From Taenia hydatigena (taxonomy: Eukaryota; Platyhelminthes; Cestoda; Cyclophyllidea; Taeniidae), in NCBI GenBank assembly GCA_036345935.2, contig JADWOT020001582.1, forward strand, positions 124,001-188,000: 64,000 bases of DNA, read 5' to 3'. A model generated the notes under the pieces. The model made no database searches, was not told the DNA's origin, and saw nothing but the letters and a program-made list of their open reading frames with translations. The first letter of the stretch is position 1, and every line of letters starts with the position of its first letter. Below are positions 13,891 to 27,107 of the stretch, in pieces. The position numbers and the translations under genes are program-made.

Positions 13891-15359
13891 TTCTGCTAGA
13901 TTCCGAGAGAAAGACAGAGAAGACAATTGGGCGGTTTCGCACCATTCCAGGAAGGACTGATGGAACACCTAGTCCTCTCTCCAAAATGTATATCAACAAA
14001 TTATTTGGCGATTAGTCCAACGCTCTCGGATATGCCAGCACTGCTCTTCCTCTTTATTCATTTCAAAGTGAAAATTCTACTTGCACAGGGGAGTCAAATG
14101 CAGCCTGAACAGTTTGCGATTTTGCCTCGACACTTACAAAGGAGACCAAGAAGTCTCGCCAGACTGCAGCTATTGATGATTTCTCATTGCATTGACGAGT
14201 AGTCGAACAGTCAATTTCACAACGACTTCATAGAAACTCCAAAATCGCTGGCATAAATTTTTATAAAATCCACCCTGACCTACTGTGTCTTGCATCAAGC
14301 AACTAGAAACCTTCTTGAGATTGTGGCTCATGCTGGAGGGATTAATCACTCTGCCCCGTCGAATGGATGCCACAATTTATGTGCCTCTCACAGCACAGAC
14401 AATTGCCTATCACTCCTTACTTTTCATCTTATCACAGAGCCGATGTCAGGAATCGCAAACATATGAAAGAGAAGTACAGGTGACTTGTGCGATGCACATC
14501 ATTACATCCAGGCATCTATGTTACCTCAATGTGAAGTCCTGGTGGCGTAATTTCACAGCAGTTCCGCCTATCTACCGATCAGTAAAATGTTACCTTGTGG
14601 CATCCACTCCCTGTATCACAAATGTTCCCCTTATTTTTTTCCTGGTGATGGCTTACTAACATCAACGAATCCCTAAAGACGTTGCATGTGACCGTAAAGC
14701 GGTGTGTTAAAGCGTTGTGCAGTTCGTGCTTTTATCATTGCACCCTTCTGAAGATAGGCTGTCAATGGACAGGACGAGTTTCGACGAAACTGACATTACC
14801 AGTCCCGAAGAGAAAGTGCTCTGTGAACGAGCGAATCTCTGATAAGTGTGGATCGTCCACACTATTATCGCTTAAGAATGCTCTGTGGAAATGGAAATCG
14901 AGGATGCTTAGGCTTGTAGTAGTGTCTTTGGATCGCGCCCTTTCATAACCGTTGTAGATCGCAAAATGTGTCTTAAATCCGCCAGATTTTAAAATCTGAT
15001 TCTACCCTCAACGTCAGAGAACAATGCTGATACTACTCCTTCTTCTTTAAAACCAGAACAAATAGGCACTCGCCAACTAGTAGTATGCAAAGAATCTTTT
15101 GCATCTCACGTACAAACACAATCTCTTGACGGACAATCGTCAAGCTCATTAAAATGGGTGCGAACTCTCTCACTGAGCCGGTTAAGTTTGCAACGAGAAA
15201 GCAGTAGGAAAGGCTTACGGTTTTGTGTTGCAGCAACTTCAGTGGCTTCCGTTCATTCTTACAAGTTTCAGGTAAACTAGGGGACGTCTATGTGATTTGC
15301 TCTTTAGACTTGGTGCAGTATATTGGCGAAGCTAGATTTATCTGTTAGTCAATCAGAGC
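13891..15359 (+). other. Undetermined stretch upstream of the dead reverse transcriptase
   Basis: This region lies directly 5' of a Ty3/gypsy reverse transcriptase, so in an intact element it would encode gag and protease. Three open frames of 91, 124 and 88 residues are present (13927-14202, 14285-14659, 14682-14948). I see no CCHC zinc knuckle and no protease DTG/DSG motif in them. They may be decayed gag/protease or unrelated sequence. Confidence 0.3.
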
Positions 15360-16260
15360 CATGTCATCCTCTCTGAGGTATAGTTAACTATCCGATTAAG
15401 AAAATTGTCAGAAACAAGGTCATAATGACATTAGTTTCGCTGTAGGCCTGCCCTATAAAAATTAGCAGTAAATGTCAATGACTTTGCTTTGGTTACAGGA
15501 AGCTTAACCCAGTGAAGCAGAATGATGCTTTCCCGATACCCCTCACAAACAATTTGCCTGATTTACTGCAATAAGCAAAGTAGCTCTCCATCCTTGACTT
15601 GAAATTGGGATAGTAGCAAGCAGAATTGTCAGCTTCAAACAGAGAAAATGCGGATTTTACAGTGCCAAACAAGGTTAGGAAACTCCGGGCAATGTCCTAC
15701 AGACTCTGTAGTACAACTTCTACCTTCCACCATCTTTTGCAAATCGTTCTAATCGGAACGTTTTCTCACACTTGTTTGATATACCTGAGCACACTCTTGC
15801 CCTTGAAAGAGATATTTTGTACTTGATATTAGTGCTTAACCATTTACGGGACGCAGCTTTGGATCTGGACTCTGAGGAAAACCGACTACTGCAATGTTAA
15901 GCTAACTCCTCGAGGTACACTGCCTTGCCAAAGGGAATGGTATTAAAACGAGACCGTAGAATGCATGTGAATCCTTTGATGATGCTAGCTAATCAGCCAG
16001 AACTATGTAGTATTCCAGGCTTTGCAGATTATTACGAGCGTTTTCCGAAGTTCCCGCTATTATTACAAGCCCGTTGCAAAAGCTGGTTAATGTGCGGACC
16101 AAAAAGTAATTCTGTAAGAGAAACCGAGTACTGAAAGAAGCTTTCAAGAAGTGCAGCAGACGCTGGGCACCCCGTACCTCAGGTTGGACATCGATACTGG
16201 TGATGCAGCCGTGGTGGGTGTACCCTCCCCAAAGGTGAAGGAAAATATGCTGATAAATTC
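15360..16260 (+). mobile_element. Dead Ty3/gypsy-type reverse transcriptase and start of RNase H
   Basis: One frame from about 15491 follows the RT core in order: GYRKLNPVKQNDAFPIPL, then SILDLKLG and QAELSASNREN, then LRAMSYRLCSTTSTFHHLL (where families have a FGL-NAP-TFQ motif), then CLIYLSTLL in place of the YLDD catalytic motif. After one frame change it continues as LNHLRDAALDL and GFADYYERFPKF, the latter typical of the thumb. A third frame gives a KL-NVR-KK stretch and an RNase H-like beginning near 16150-16250. In-frame stops fall where tryptophans are usual (AKW and GYWQ positions), and the catalytic aspartates of YLDD are lost. It cannot be active. The assignment to Ty3/gypsy is secure from motif order; the exact clade is not determined. 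Confidence 0.85.
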
Positions 16261-19200
16261 CCTTGCCCCGAGGGCGCCATGGGCACATGCGTGGACCCTA
16301 CGCACTTCTTCACTCCCTTTCAAGTTAACCTACAGGTGAGATGATAAGGCAGACTGTGATCTGTCCTGCGTGTCCAAATCCCTATTGTGTGAAAACGCGT
16401 GGGCACATTAAACAGAGGCACATTTAAAATGCAACAAATTCACCTCTCATGGTGGTTCCTTGAGAATCTTGGGGCCTTGAATTTCTCCTCCATTTATGCA
16501 GTCCGTGAGTCATGTAATACGTCCCAGCAAGCGCAACATTTCCGTTTGTGACAAAACGTTGTGGTTCGGTGAGAAGGAAAGTCGATGTTTGCTCTTCAAA
16601 TCGCAAGCATATGGCGCATTATCCGTGACGTATAATAGCAAATGCGTTCGAATATGCTTTAAACGCAATGTTGAGCTTTCCTTCTTTCAAAAATATTTAT
16701 TCCTTTTTTACAATAATGTTGGCACATTGCAACAAATAAAATAAAGTTTTTTTTCTGGAAAAGTTCATGGCGCAAACACGCGCACACAAACTAATATTTT
16801 CGCTTATGCAAATGCAGTTTGGGTGCTTCTACAAGTAAAAAAAACACAATCTAGATAAAGAAATCGAATTAATTTCGTCTTTGAGAAATAAGACTGGCTA
16901 TGTAAGGAACAAACTAAGGGTGCAAATTCAATGTTGAAGAATGGAAAGGCTCTAAGGTCCTAAATACAATCAACAGTCTAGACCACAAACCAGCTGGTCA
17001 AATGCACTCATTTCATTCCCGAGATTCATTGTATCACTCCACCTCCTGCGATTTCATATGCTTAATTTTAAATTTAGTGAATCCGCTACGTCTATTTTTA
17101 ATTTTACGTGGTTTCAGGAATTCGGCATGTGTAGCCTCCAATGTGGTTGTCATTCACTTGCATCTCCTGTCTGGTTACGAGGTGATTGAGGTTCAAGGGG
17201 TTGCAACACATTGCCCACGTGGAAGTATTTACCCTTGAACTAGAAACACAAGGAAGACGGCTTGGAACCGCAAAGGGGTACTCTCTTATCAGCACACAAA
17301 TGGCATGCGAGATCAGTTCCACTTTCTCCCCAAAAGGCTGTCCAGATAACGGCATTACCCGCGACAGCTGAGGCAGAGGTATCAAGCCACAGGCAGACAC
17401 ACACAGAGATACACGCTGAACGAACAGCGGCAGCAGCATGTGCGTTCGTGAGGATCAGCCGTAAGTCTCGCTGAAGGTGGTCAACCAGGGAGTGGTTGTC
17501 AGTGTGCTGATGCGGGTGGGTCAAGTGTCTGGACGGTGGTCTAGTAGTCGATTTAGACATTAGCTTGGCTGATGTAAGATAAATGTCATGAGCAAAGAAG
17601 CAACCTTAAAGACCTCAGGGACTGATTGACGACATTACTCTGGAACTGTTGTGATGGTCAGTATTTCTGCAGTTGCTAATGGAGGCATATAAAATTGCAG
17701 ACAAAAACTCTATCCATATTCCTGTGAGCAGGTCTTTATTGTGTTCAATAGTAGGATTCAGGCCCGATGTGCACCGATATTTGCTGCAATATCATACAGC
17801 AATTGCCTTGTTTGCGCCGTGCTGTGTTGCTTAGTAAAGTGTGATCAGAAGTGCTCTGGGCGCTAAAAATATTTCGTCTACGGCAAAGGATACACACCTT
17901 GGCTGGGGATATGTAAATAATAAACAGACATTTGCAAAAGATTTTGACAACCGCCAGAACAACAAGTGCTACGCGAAAGGTTCTCTGACCATCTCTGACT
18001 TCAGGATGGAGATCATAAACAATTTTCATGACCGCAATGACTTGCATTAGGAGGTTCGATAAAAGTCGATTGCCTTCTTCGAATTTTGACGACTTCTGTT
18101 TTGCAGACGTAAATATCAATTACCGTTGGGAGATAGGAGGAATAGCCTGAAATTGGTCCTTGAAGCCTCCGAAAGTGCTTCCGAATCACATCGCTTGCTT
18201 GCAGCAGATGTGCACAGGCTGCACCATTGCCAACACCAATGTGAGATGTTAGACATCACGTTCGTCTGAATGGGTCTGAAAGGAACAATACTGTCAAGGT
18301 TGGAAACATTTGGTAGACTGAATTGCTCACAAAGTTGGTTATGTGCAGGTGTGGATGGCCAAATGTGGTCAATGATGAGTCCAAATCAACAGCCAAATGT
18401 TCGTCGGTACACGCGACTGTTCAACTGTAATTGCCCAATTATTTTTCCTCTTTTTGGCCTTCCTGAGTCTAACTCCCGACCGATCTTCGTGCATGCTGGT
18501 GCTGAAGCTGATGGTGATGCCAATTCAAAAGCACCAAGTGGATGCCAATTGTGCTGGTTATAAATGGCTCCTCTAGAGCAGGGTTAGATTGCGGTGGATG
18601 TGCATCCATTGCTGATACAAATGCAGTAGTTAATACTTTGCTGCGACTATGCGCCTATTTGGGCAGTATGCTTACAGGCATGGGTAGGAACAGGTCTTGG
18701 CCAATTTTATCACTGTTCACTATGCACTGTTGGCCCCATGCAGGCGCTGTCTACATTGCCTGCCGCTGTAGTAAACGTTATCTAAGCCCGAAATTGCTTT
18801 TATCTCTACTCACCAGCCTTTGGTAGGAAGCGAGTCCTGCCTCCTCTTACCCCGCTGAGCACCTTCGAGGTTGATGTCCTTCTTTACAAGTGTGAATTTG
18901 GAGTCCGTCTCTTGCAACTATTTTAAGTGGTTTTTGTCAGGGACGGCGCACAATAAAGAAGCATTGGAAATTATAACATAACCCGACGTCAGAAGTACCG
19001 TGCCAGAAGAGATGCGTTGAAATGCCTAGGGCGTTCTTCGGTGAGCAACCGAGGCCCCTTTGTAGCAACGATTATTCGGAGAACCTATTGTGCATCTCTT
19101 CACCCTGTAATGCGCGCTCAAATCTATCCTAATAGAACTTCACCTACATGGATCATGCTGCGACTTATTTGGATCATCAACTCCCCAAACAGCACGTGTA

Positions 19201-22200
19201 GCCTGTCTAGTACTTTTTGGTCCTAAAGGGATCAACAGTGAGGCCGTTTGCCTGACCAATGCATAAGCAAAGGCAAAGATTTCTCGCAATATATAATGCA
19301 ATTGTTTACAAATGAATATAAAAGTTGGACTAGAAAGTTAAAAGTGGTCTCGGAAGCCAAAATATTCTACACAAAGCGTTAATGAATTAGATAGCAGGGA
19401 ACTCTTTATATGAGATAATTTCTGACCAATTTTACATAAATCACCTTCGCAAATTCCAAATGTGGGGTCTAGTATAACGCTTAGAGAAAGAAGGGAGAAT
19501 ATCAATGGAGGTGGACTCAATTTGATCGAATTTTTTTTTTAACTTGATTTGTCTGTTGTACCACAATACCACGGAGGCCGACCACGATGCAGCATAACTC
19601 GACACACCCTGCCACCCGCAAGCATCCATGGTGACTCATGTAATTCCACATACACCTCCCTCAATTCAGCATTTGTCTTTTCTCATTACCAAAGAGTCGA
19701 TCTGTATATTATAATCAGACTGGGAGGTGGCAGGAAGAATAGGCTAAGACCTGGTCTAGGTGTCAATCCACTGATTAGGACAGAATTAAACTCTTGAAAG
19801 ATGTTCGCATGTCGAAGAAGAGGTGCTATTCACCAACTTTGGTTTGCTGCCCAGTTCTTAGTTTATTTTATTTTATTCCACCTCTCGGGCAACTAAGCAA
19901 ACATTATCGTCTGAATACAAGCGCTGTTAGATCAGTCATTATAATACAGAGCTTAATTATAACTTTCGGAAATTAGTGCAGTTGACACAACTCTGCCATT
20001 AGGATTCTCGGTTTCCTGACTGGCAGCGATCATTTTACTCTGCCCTAATGACAGAACGTGTCTTATAAGACTACCGTTTCCTTGATAAAATATGCTGCTC
20101 AAATAGGTGTTGTCTGCATAGGATAATGGAAACTGCCGTCTGAATGAGAGGCAAGGCATAACGCGTCTATGCACCTCTTAAGACACACCAAGCCACCCGC
20201 CTCATGCATCACCATTGCCAACTAGTCCTCCTTATTTGATTGCTTTCAACATGAATCACAGTCCAGTGAGTTCTCTAAGTCCTAGGTGTTTCTCTGCTTC
20301 AAACACGATATTTTAATTGCTAGAACTGAAATTGCTAATACAGTGCTAGGCGCAAATATCATGGCTGGACTGTGACTTGACGTGGAGACTATGGAAGTTG
20401 CTGATCGATAGTAAAGTGGGAGAATGTTATAAGTATTTTCAGCAAAGTTGGAGCTGAACTATACGAAGAATGACTGAAGTGCTAGCACGATTGCATCGTA
20501 GCTGGCCGAGATTTGCCTGAATTTGTAGTTGGTTAAAGGAGGAGCAACTGGAAACTTTTAATGCCATCAAGAAAGACATCCCAACGCACAATAGCAATAA
20601 CGATTTGGCTGCCCATTAAAAGGTCCGTCAAGTCACCATTCGAAAAGTGCTGTAACTCCCATATTTCGGATAATAGGCGATTACTGAAACCCTATTGAGC
20701 AGTTGCTTTGTTTTATTCGCGAACCTTGAGCTAAAGTTTCCAGGTGAGTGGCACGTATTTGGGGCCGTAAAATTTAAATAGAACTTACATGACTCATAGT
20801 AAGTTTTGCCTTGCATTTGAAGTCAAAATGATCAAAAAGTGTCATTGGAAGCAAAAGTCAGGGCACCCATCAAGAAGTCTTCGTGTGCTTCCACTGCCAA
20901 CACGGTAGAAAACACACCTCTGTGTGTTGAATTAGAGGGAATGAATACCTCTTTCTTAACTCTGAAAAAGCGTTCATTTTGATCATACCATTGTATTCAA
21001 TCCAGCAATCTGTCGAGGTTTGAGAAGAATTTGGGAGGACTACTGATTGTGATACACGTGCTACTTTGATTGCCTCCAGGGCAGGTGTTTGGGATTGGCC
21101 CTTGAACTCAAGTGTCCCTTGGAGGCGATCTTCGAAATGTGTTGCCTAAATAACCAGGTTTCAATCCGTTAAAGCTCTTAGTTTTAGAACAATTTTGGGC
21201 TCTATGATGTTTGGAATGAACACGAATCTGGTTGCTGACTAAAAAGGCACTTTTTAGAGGAGATACAAATGTCCATATCCTAGTTTCCACTATTAATTGC
21301 CATCATTTCTAAGGTGCAGCGGTCACCACCGATTTGTACCGCGCAAAGGAGAGCGAAAATGTACATACAACATCTGAGCGTAGTGCTGACTGCCAGTCTT
21401 TCTTTCAGTTCCCATACCTTCGTTTCAAATGCAATGCACAAATTTGATTAGTTCGCCCCAGTATGGGGTGGTCGACTAAGGCTGCACAACTATTAAGCAA
21501 CTCAATGGAGTCTTGCGGACTGGGAAAGGGCAACACTAGTGGTTTTTTTTGTACCAACTTTGCTTGAGCACAGAACAACTAAGTCGCACTGTGGGATCAG
21601 TTCCCCTTTTGAACCACAGAAGCAATGAGGCGCGGAACGTATAGCAGTTTCCTCTCAATATCGGCAAATACAGGTGTTCCAGCTATGATGCGATCTAAGC
21701 TCTACGAGGTGAAGTCAGTCTCTACAACTTGCTGATTTAGATTTGACTGATATTCGGGATGAATCGACCGCTTGATGTTATCTTATCGCCGCCTTTACTT
21801 CTCCAAAATGAGATGAAGTGGCGACCTACTGAGAATGTGAGCAAATTATTCTTTATGATAATCCGACAAGGAGGAAGCCATTTCAGATAAGCGGTCTGTT
21901 TTTTGATGGGCATTAACACCTTCACACTCTTGAAACTTGCAGATTGCATGGGGAAGGATCCAGAGGCTCCAGGTTCGTGTGCTCTTTAGTTGTTAATGGA
22001 GTCACTTTGTCACGAGCGTCATGTACACAGTTTGCATCTCACCTAGAGGCACATCTATCCCTAAGAAGAGGGAATTAGAGTAATGAGAAGATGATGCCCA
22101 TGGACAGTCAAGATTTCACTGTTTCATGTACTTCTGACAATCTAGTTAACAAAATTTATGAGTATGCCAAATAGTATGTTCACACACACCTGCTAACAAA

Positions 22201-24349
22201 TGGCCAATGGGTGTATGGATCCAGCCACTCTTAGTGATTGGAGTTTGCACGGGATTTTACTTCATTGACAGGAGGAGCACTGCTAGACTTGAATGATTCG
22301 CTCAAGTTCACTGCGTTCATCGCCTGCCAGAGGGAGGTCAAGTTGATTATATTGATTGCAGCTAGACAGACAAGTTGTGACGGTGCTGTTACATCTTTCA
22401 TTCTCTTCAATTTTAATATTAAGGGCTGCAAGTTGGTTAAAATTGCGCAGAGTATCACTGGGAACAACAAAAGCGTAGGGGTGTAGGAGATGTCAATCGT
22501 TGCCTGTTCTGAGTTCATGCCTATATTAATGATGGGATGAGAGGATGCCCAAAGTACTTGTGAATGGGACCAGAGTCGAAACACAGGAAAGAGCATCTAA
22601 ATGCTGCTAAAATTTGGGTCAAGATGGCAATAAAAGTAATCTAGGTTTGCAGTAATTGAAAACGCAACATGTCGCACCTATTTAAATGTTCGTGTGAGGT
22701 CTTCTTTGTTGATGCAGCTAAAGATGGAATACAAAGCAAATAAGTAAACCAGAAATCCCTTTTTAGCATTGTCTTGAACAAAAGTCGACTACCTTAAGAG
22801 GGTGAGGTATCAGTGATGAATCAGCTCTAGTCGGGATACAGCAAGCAGTGCATTCAGTTCTGCACCAGGAGTGATGTAAGACGTCGCAGTCACTGATGCA
22901 GCAAGCTAAGATGCGACTGGGAAACGGTGCACCAAATTTCTTCATCATCATTCTGTATCATTCACAGATTTTGATTAGGCAAAATTCAAATGTGTTTAAA
23001 GTTCTTTGAGAATTATCGGCACATCTGCTATTTCATGCATTGCTTTGGGACGGTTGGAATGGCAAAATACATCATCAATAAAGACGAAATACAGTTCTGT
23101 TACGAAGGAAGACAACCAGGACCACTCATGATGAACTGATGGTGTCGTCATTTGGTGGCGTGCTCGCTACTGCAATGCATGACTTATTGTTTTCTCAATG
23201 AAACCGATACATAACACATACATCAATTCGTTTTCTCTCTATTTGATCGTGCCCCTTCCATTTCCAAACAGTCAAATCTTACTGGCATTTTACTGTCTGA
23301 CTCTCTAGCGTGCTGTCAGGGTGATGATGGCTTGGCTGATTATGAGGAGTAGCACGGGGAATGTGGGATGGGGAAAGGTGAAATCACCCTTTCCTGCTGC
23401 AAGAGTGCAGGGAGCATTCTCTTGCGTATCCTCCCTGCTTTAATTAATTTTTACTGGATCACGGGTCCATTCCAACTTGTTTGAGAAGATCGGCACAAGT
23501 GCTATTGGCGAGAATGTGGTGGTTTGAATAAGTTCGGCATGTAGCCTTATAGCTGACAGTAAATCATTAAGCATAGTAGAGGGTAAAATGGGCGTGAGTG
23601 GCTTACTAATTTGTGATTTTGCCTATGCACTGTGTTCTCTGGAAAGTGGTAAGTTCGCGCGGCGCGTGCTGTTAAAGTAAGCAACTGAAGAAGGGAGCAA
23701 TTCTGGCAAGATGTTAGAAGCGCTTATTTTGGTGGCGATTAACCACAGTGAGTGCCAATGAGTATTTGCACAAACCTCATAGTATGGGACATTTTAGACA
23801 GTCCACAGTCTGCCGATCAACTTCCCACTAGTCGAACTAACGTGGAATTAATCGACTGTTTTGTCAGGAGAGGAAGGAGGTTCTTCTATTTGCTTGATAG
23901 AAAGGGATACGTACAGCTCTTGCAAGGATAACCATGGGCGTCACTTAGATGAAGACACATAGCGGATCATGAGCAAGTATATGGATCTTTTCCGATACCT
24001 TGCTACGATAACACTTCCTCTGCCTCCGCGGTTTCTGACATCATCATGCAATGAGCATTTTAAGAGAGAAAGGAAACTAACGCACGGCTATTTTCTTGAC
24101 ACCCAATGATCAAGTTTGACGACGAAAAATCGTGCAGCATATTCGTACTAGAAGGAGATCGTGAGCTATTACTGGCAAACGGTGCCAATGTATCAAATAG
24201 TTGCCGGTTTTTTGCTGTTTGCTGTGTGCTGTCCCCGACAAAACCCAAATGGAGTGGTTACAAGGAACGAAATGTAAGTTCGAATTTGAAGGAGTGATCC
24301 GTTGCATCAATTAACGAATCTTGGCTTCAACACTCTATTAGTGATGGCA
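16261..24349. other. Long stretch without a supported gene
   Basis: About 8 kb. The longest frames are a 124-residue minus frame at 17745-18119, a 106-residue minus frame at 17240-17560 and a 121-residue minus frame at 22231-22596. None has recognisable domains, and several overlap open frames on the other strand. A short plus frame near 20530-20600 reads EEQLETFNAIKKDI, faintly like the RNase H start of retroelement pol, but nothing around it supports this. An A/T-rich run lies near 16680-16760. Confidence 0.5.
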
Positions 24350-24790
24350 ATATGCTATTGTGCACGGTAAAACCTGACACAGCTATACTTCTCATTCTTT
24401 GGTAATGAAGTTCAGGCACGTCATGTGATGGTCGTGTGACACATTTCACAGAGTTTGTTCAGCATTTCAATCACCGTGGTGCAGGTGAGGTGAAGCAGGT
24501 GGCGCCACACTGCTAGTCACTGAGCCGTGGCCGTCAACAATTACTTTTTGCAGAGCTACAATGGCTGAGAGATAGCTGTCTCCACCTTCACTTCATCAAC
24601 TGAGGGCCTATAGCTCCTCCGTATTATTTGCTTTTTTAACTTAAATTACCTCACTTCTTGGGACTGCATGCAAGCAAACTAATTCTCGCCTACGTATTTG
24701 CCCGCCTATCATAAGTCTACAGCATTGGTTTGGAAGAGAGTGGGCGATGTAACAACGACGCCATGCTGCAGTTAATGGAAAGATATTCAC
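24350..24790. repeat. Dispersed repeat family, copy 1
   Basis: This shares a collinear stretch with 25630-26050 and, for its first half, with 60715-60960. The best kept part is around 24477-24560, including GTGCAGGTGAGGTGAAGC and a later segment on the words CTGAGCC and GTCAACAATTACT. No frame is open in all three copies, so it is probably non-coding. It could be part of a retroelement end or an old tandem duplication. Confidence 0.75.
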
Positions 24791-25629
24791 TTCAAAAGGA
24801 AAAGTCCATTCGACCAGATGGATTTTGGCAACAGTGAAGCATTTGTGCGCCCATGTCGAAAGTTGCTTGCAAATAGGCTACACGGCAATTAGGTAAGAGG
24901 ACAAGAAAATGTGAAGAGTAATTTTCTAACAAAATCGGGGCCAGTTACATGAGAAAATGACACAAGCGTCAGCACAATGGCAACATAAATGGCTACAATT
25001 CGCTTAGATTGATGGCTAAGTAAAAGAGGAGCAACCAGAAACGAACTGAACAGTGGAAGAGGAACTAAAAGTCCCGTCTCACTTTGTCTCTGAGTGGCAT
25101 ATGTTGCTCTTGGTAGACGAGGAGGATATGTCAGCTTAGCCACAGTCGGGAGACAGTCTGCATTATATGAGAAGGGTTGACGGTTGGCTGAGGTCCCATC
25201 AGCGGCAAACCGGCATGATGGGAGTCGCAAATTTATTTGAAGAAGAGTTCGAAATAGCAGAAGCAGTAGTACTCTCAATTATGCATCATGATTGTGTAGT
25301 CTCACATAAACTTGGTTACATAAAGCATGCAATTTCATTCGACCACTTGATTAATGCGCTAGTCTTCGAATTATTTAAAATAACAAGAATGACGAACCGA
25401 AGTATTGCTAAAAATAAAAATATGAAATGGGTTCAAATGCGCTCAGTGGAAACAAATCGTCAGAGCAACAAAAGAAGGTCCGGCGGTTTTCCTAAAGGAC
25501 TCAAACCAATGTAGGCTAGAGAAAATCCTTCAGATATTGACAAATGACTACTATATATATGGTCTCGCATATCTGTAGCAAAGTGGGATGCAACGATTTG
25601 TTTTGCCAGCGAAAGCAAAACAAGTGAAA
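24791..25629. other. Spacer between two repeat copies, no supported gene
   Basis: Overlapping open frames occur on both strands (minus 24889-25278, plus 25167-25514) without recognisable domains, signal peptide or good splice context. I see no reason to call either coding. Confidence 0.5.
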
Positions 25630-26050
25630 AGTAATTTGACAATACACAGGGAAAACTTGGCACAACTATGCCTCTCATTTTCTAACAATGAAGCCCTGGC
25701 GCATCATGTGGTGCGTGTGTGACACAAATCACTGAGTTTGCTTAACATTTCAATCATCTTGGTGCAGGTGAGGTGAAGCAGGTGACACCACACTACTGGT
25801 GACTGAGCCGTGGCTGTCAACAATTACTGCTAGCAGAGCTACAATAGTTGAGTACTAGCTGTCGCCATATTCAACTCATCAACTGAAAGATTGTAGCTTC
25901 TTGCACCATTCGTCCACCTTAACTCAAATTACCTCATTTTTGGAGCTATACGCAAGCAAAATTAATTCTCACCTGTATATCTGCCCACCTAGTATAGGCG
26001 TTCAATTTAGAATTGAAGAAAGTAGACGATATAACAACGACGCCACAACT
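25630..26050. repeat. Dispersed repeat family, copy 2
   Basis: Collinear with 24350-24790 at an offset of about 1.28 kb, down to a shared stretch ending in AACAACGACGCC. The two are therefore a direct repeat flanking about 0.84 kb. Identity is roughly 75 percent by eye. Confidence 0.75.
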
Positions 26051-27059
26051 TGTCTGTCCCGTTACAATCAGTATGGTCCAGCATGGCATCCCTTCCAGCA
26101 AGCGATGCCGCCATGGACATGAGCAAAGCGTTCAGGTGTAGCAGTACTCCACACACCCTATATGCTGATTGCATTCCTTTGAGCGCATGATTTAGCCACA
26201 TTAAAACTGCCCGTAAACCCGGTCTTTTCATGCTTCTCCGAGGAAAAGTTAGTGCCATAATTGAATAGCGAAGCTGATTGCTGTCTTCGTTTAGCACAAC
26301 AAACTCACTACAAGATCTCTGCCGATGCTCTGATTATTTGTTTCTAATAGGTGCGTTTTAACTCATTTCGTTTTTGATTTTCAACAATAATCTGATTTGC
26401 CATTCTAGTTCCTTTGAATGAATGAAAAATTGTCACATCTTTTGCGCAGTGGGATGAAGTGTAAGATTCCATGTAAGTGAGTTGACATCCAAGGTGTCAT
26501 CCTGCAACACGTGAGTCTGGTCCTCTAGAGAACCGTAGATTTATAAGAGAGCAATATGATAACCGTCTTGGTGGAGTCAATGACGCCGACACTCCACATT
26601 TATTTCCTCCTTGATTTCAAAATTGAATTGTAAACTAAAAATGTGATTGGATGATACCATGACGAAGCGGGCTTTCTTCATAGCAAAATAGGCGGATCGA
26701 ACATTCTACACTAATGGGTAGTAGGAAAAGTTGGCTAGACGCGGTGATGGAACTGCAAACGCAGTCACACGCATACGCAGTGATAACAATTTCATAAATT
26801 ACTGAGAAAGGACAACACCGATGTCGAAGGACTACTCACAAACAATAGCTGAAGTCAAATCGATGCTAATGTCAACAGTGGATTTCTTGACGCAAGCCTG
26901 CGTTTCAATTTTCACAAGTTGCCTTCTGTTGAACCTCGACGCTAACAAGTGTGCACGTTGGAGGCGCAATCGCCCTTGCAACCCATAACGCCATTGGCTC
27001 AGCGTATGCATGGTGAAGTGGATTTGTGGGTCAAGGTCAATATTGTTGTGGATCACTCC
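26051..27059. other. No supported gene; upstream region of the fibronectin-type antigen gene
   Basis: About 1 kb with only short frames. It presumably includes the promoter region of the gene starting at 27108; apart from the TATA box annotated separately I see no distinct element. Confidence 0.5.
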
Positions 27060-27066
27060 TATAAAT
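27060..27066 (+). promoter_or_regulatory. TATA box of the fibronectin-type antigen gene
   Basis: TATAAAT lies 42 nt upstream of the start codon at 27108. A start of transcription about 25-30 nt downstream would leave a 5' untranslated region of only some 15-25 nt. The pyrimidine-A context around 27090-27096 would suit an initiator. Position and spacing support the start codon chosen. Confidence 0.6.
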
Positions 27067-27107
27067 GCGCCGTATTGAGTGAATGAGGACCATTCACATC
27101 AACACAG

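Noticed and set aside
14285..14659. 124-residue plus frame
   Set aside because: No gag or protease motif, not conserved in another copy, and it lies in retroelement debris.
17240..17560. Overlapping open frames on both strands (plus 17262-17474, minus 17240-17560)
   Set aside because: Open on both strands over a CA/GC-biased stretch, with no domain; composition explains them.
22231..22596. 121-residue minus frame with hydrophobic stretches
   Set aside because: It overlaps an open plus frame, has no recognised family, no splice context and no second copy.
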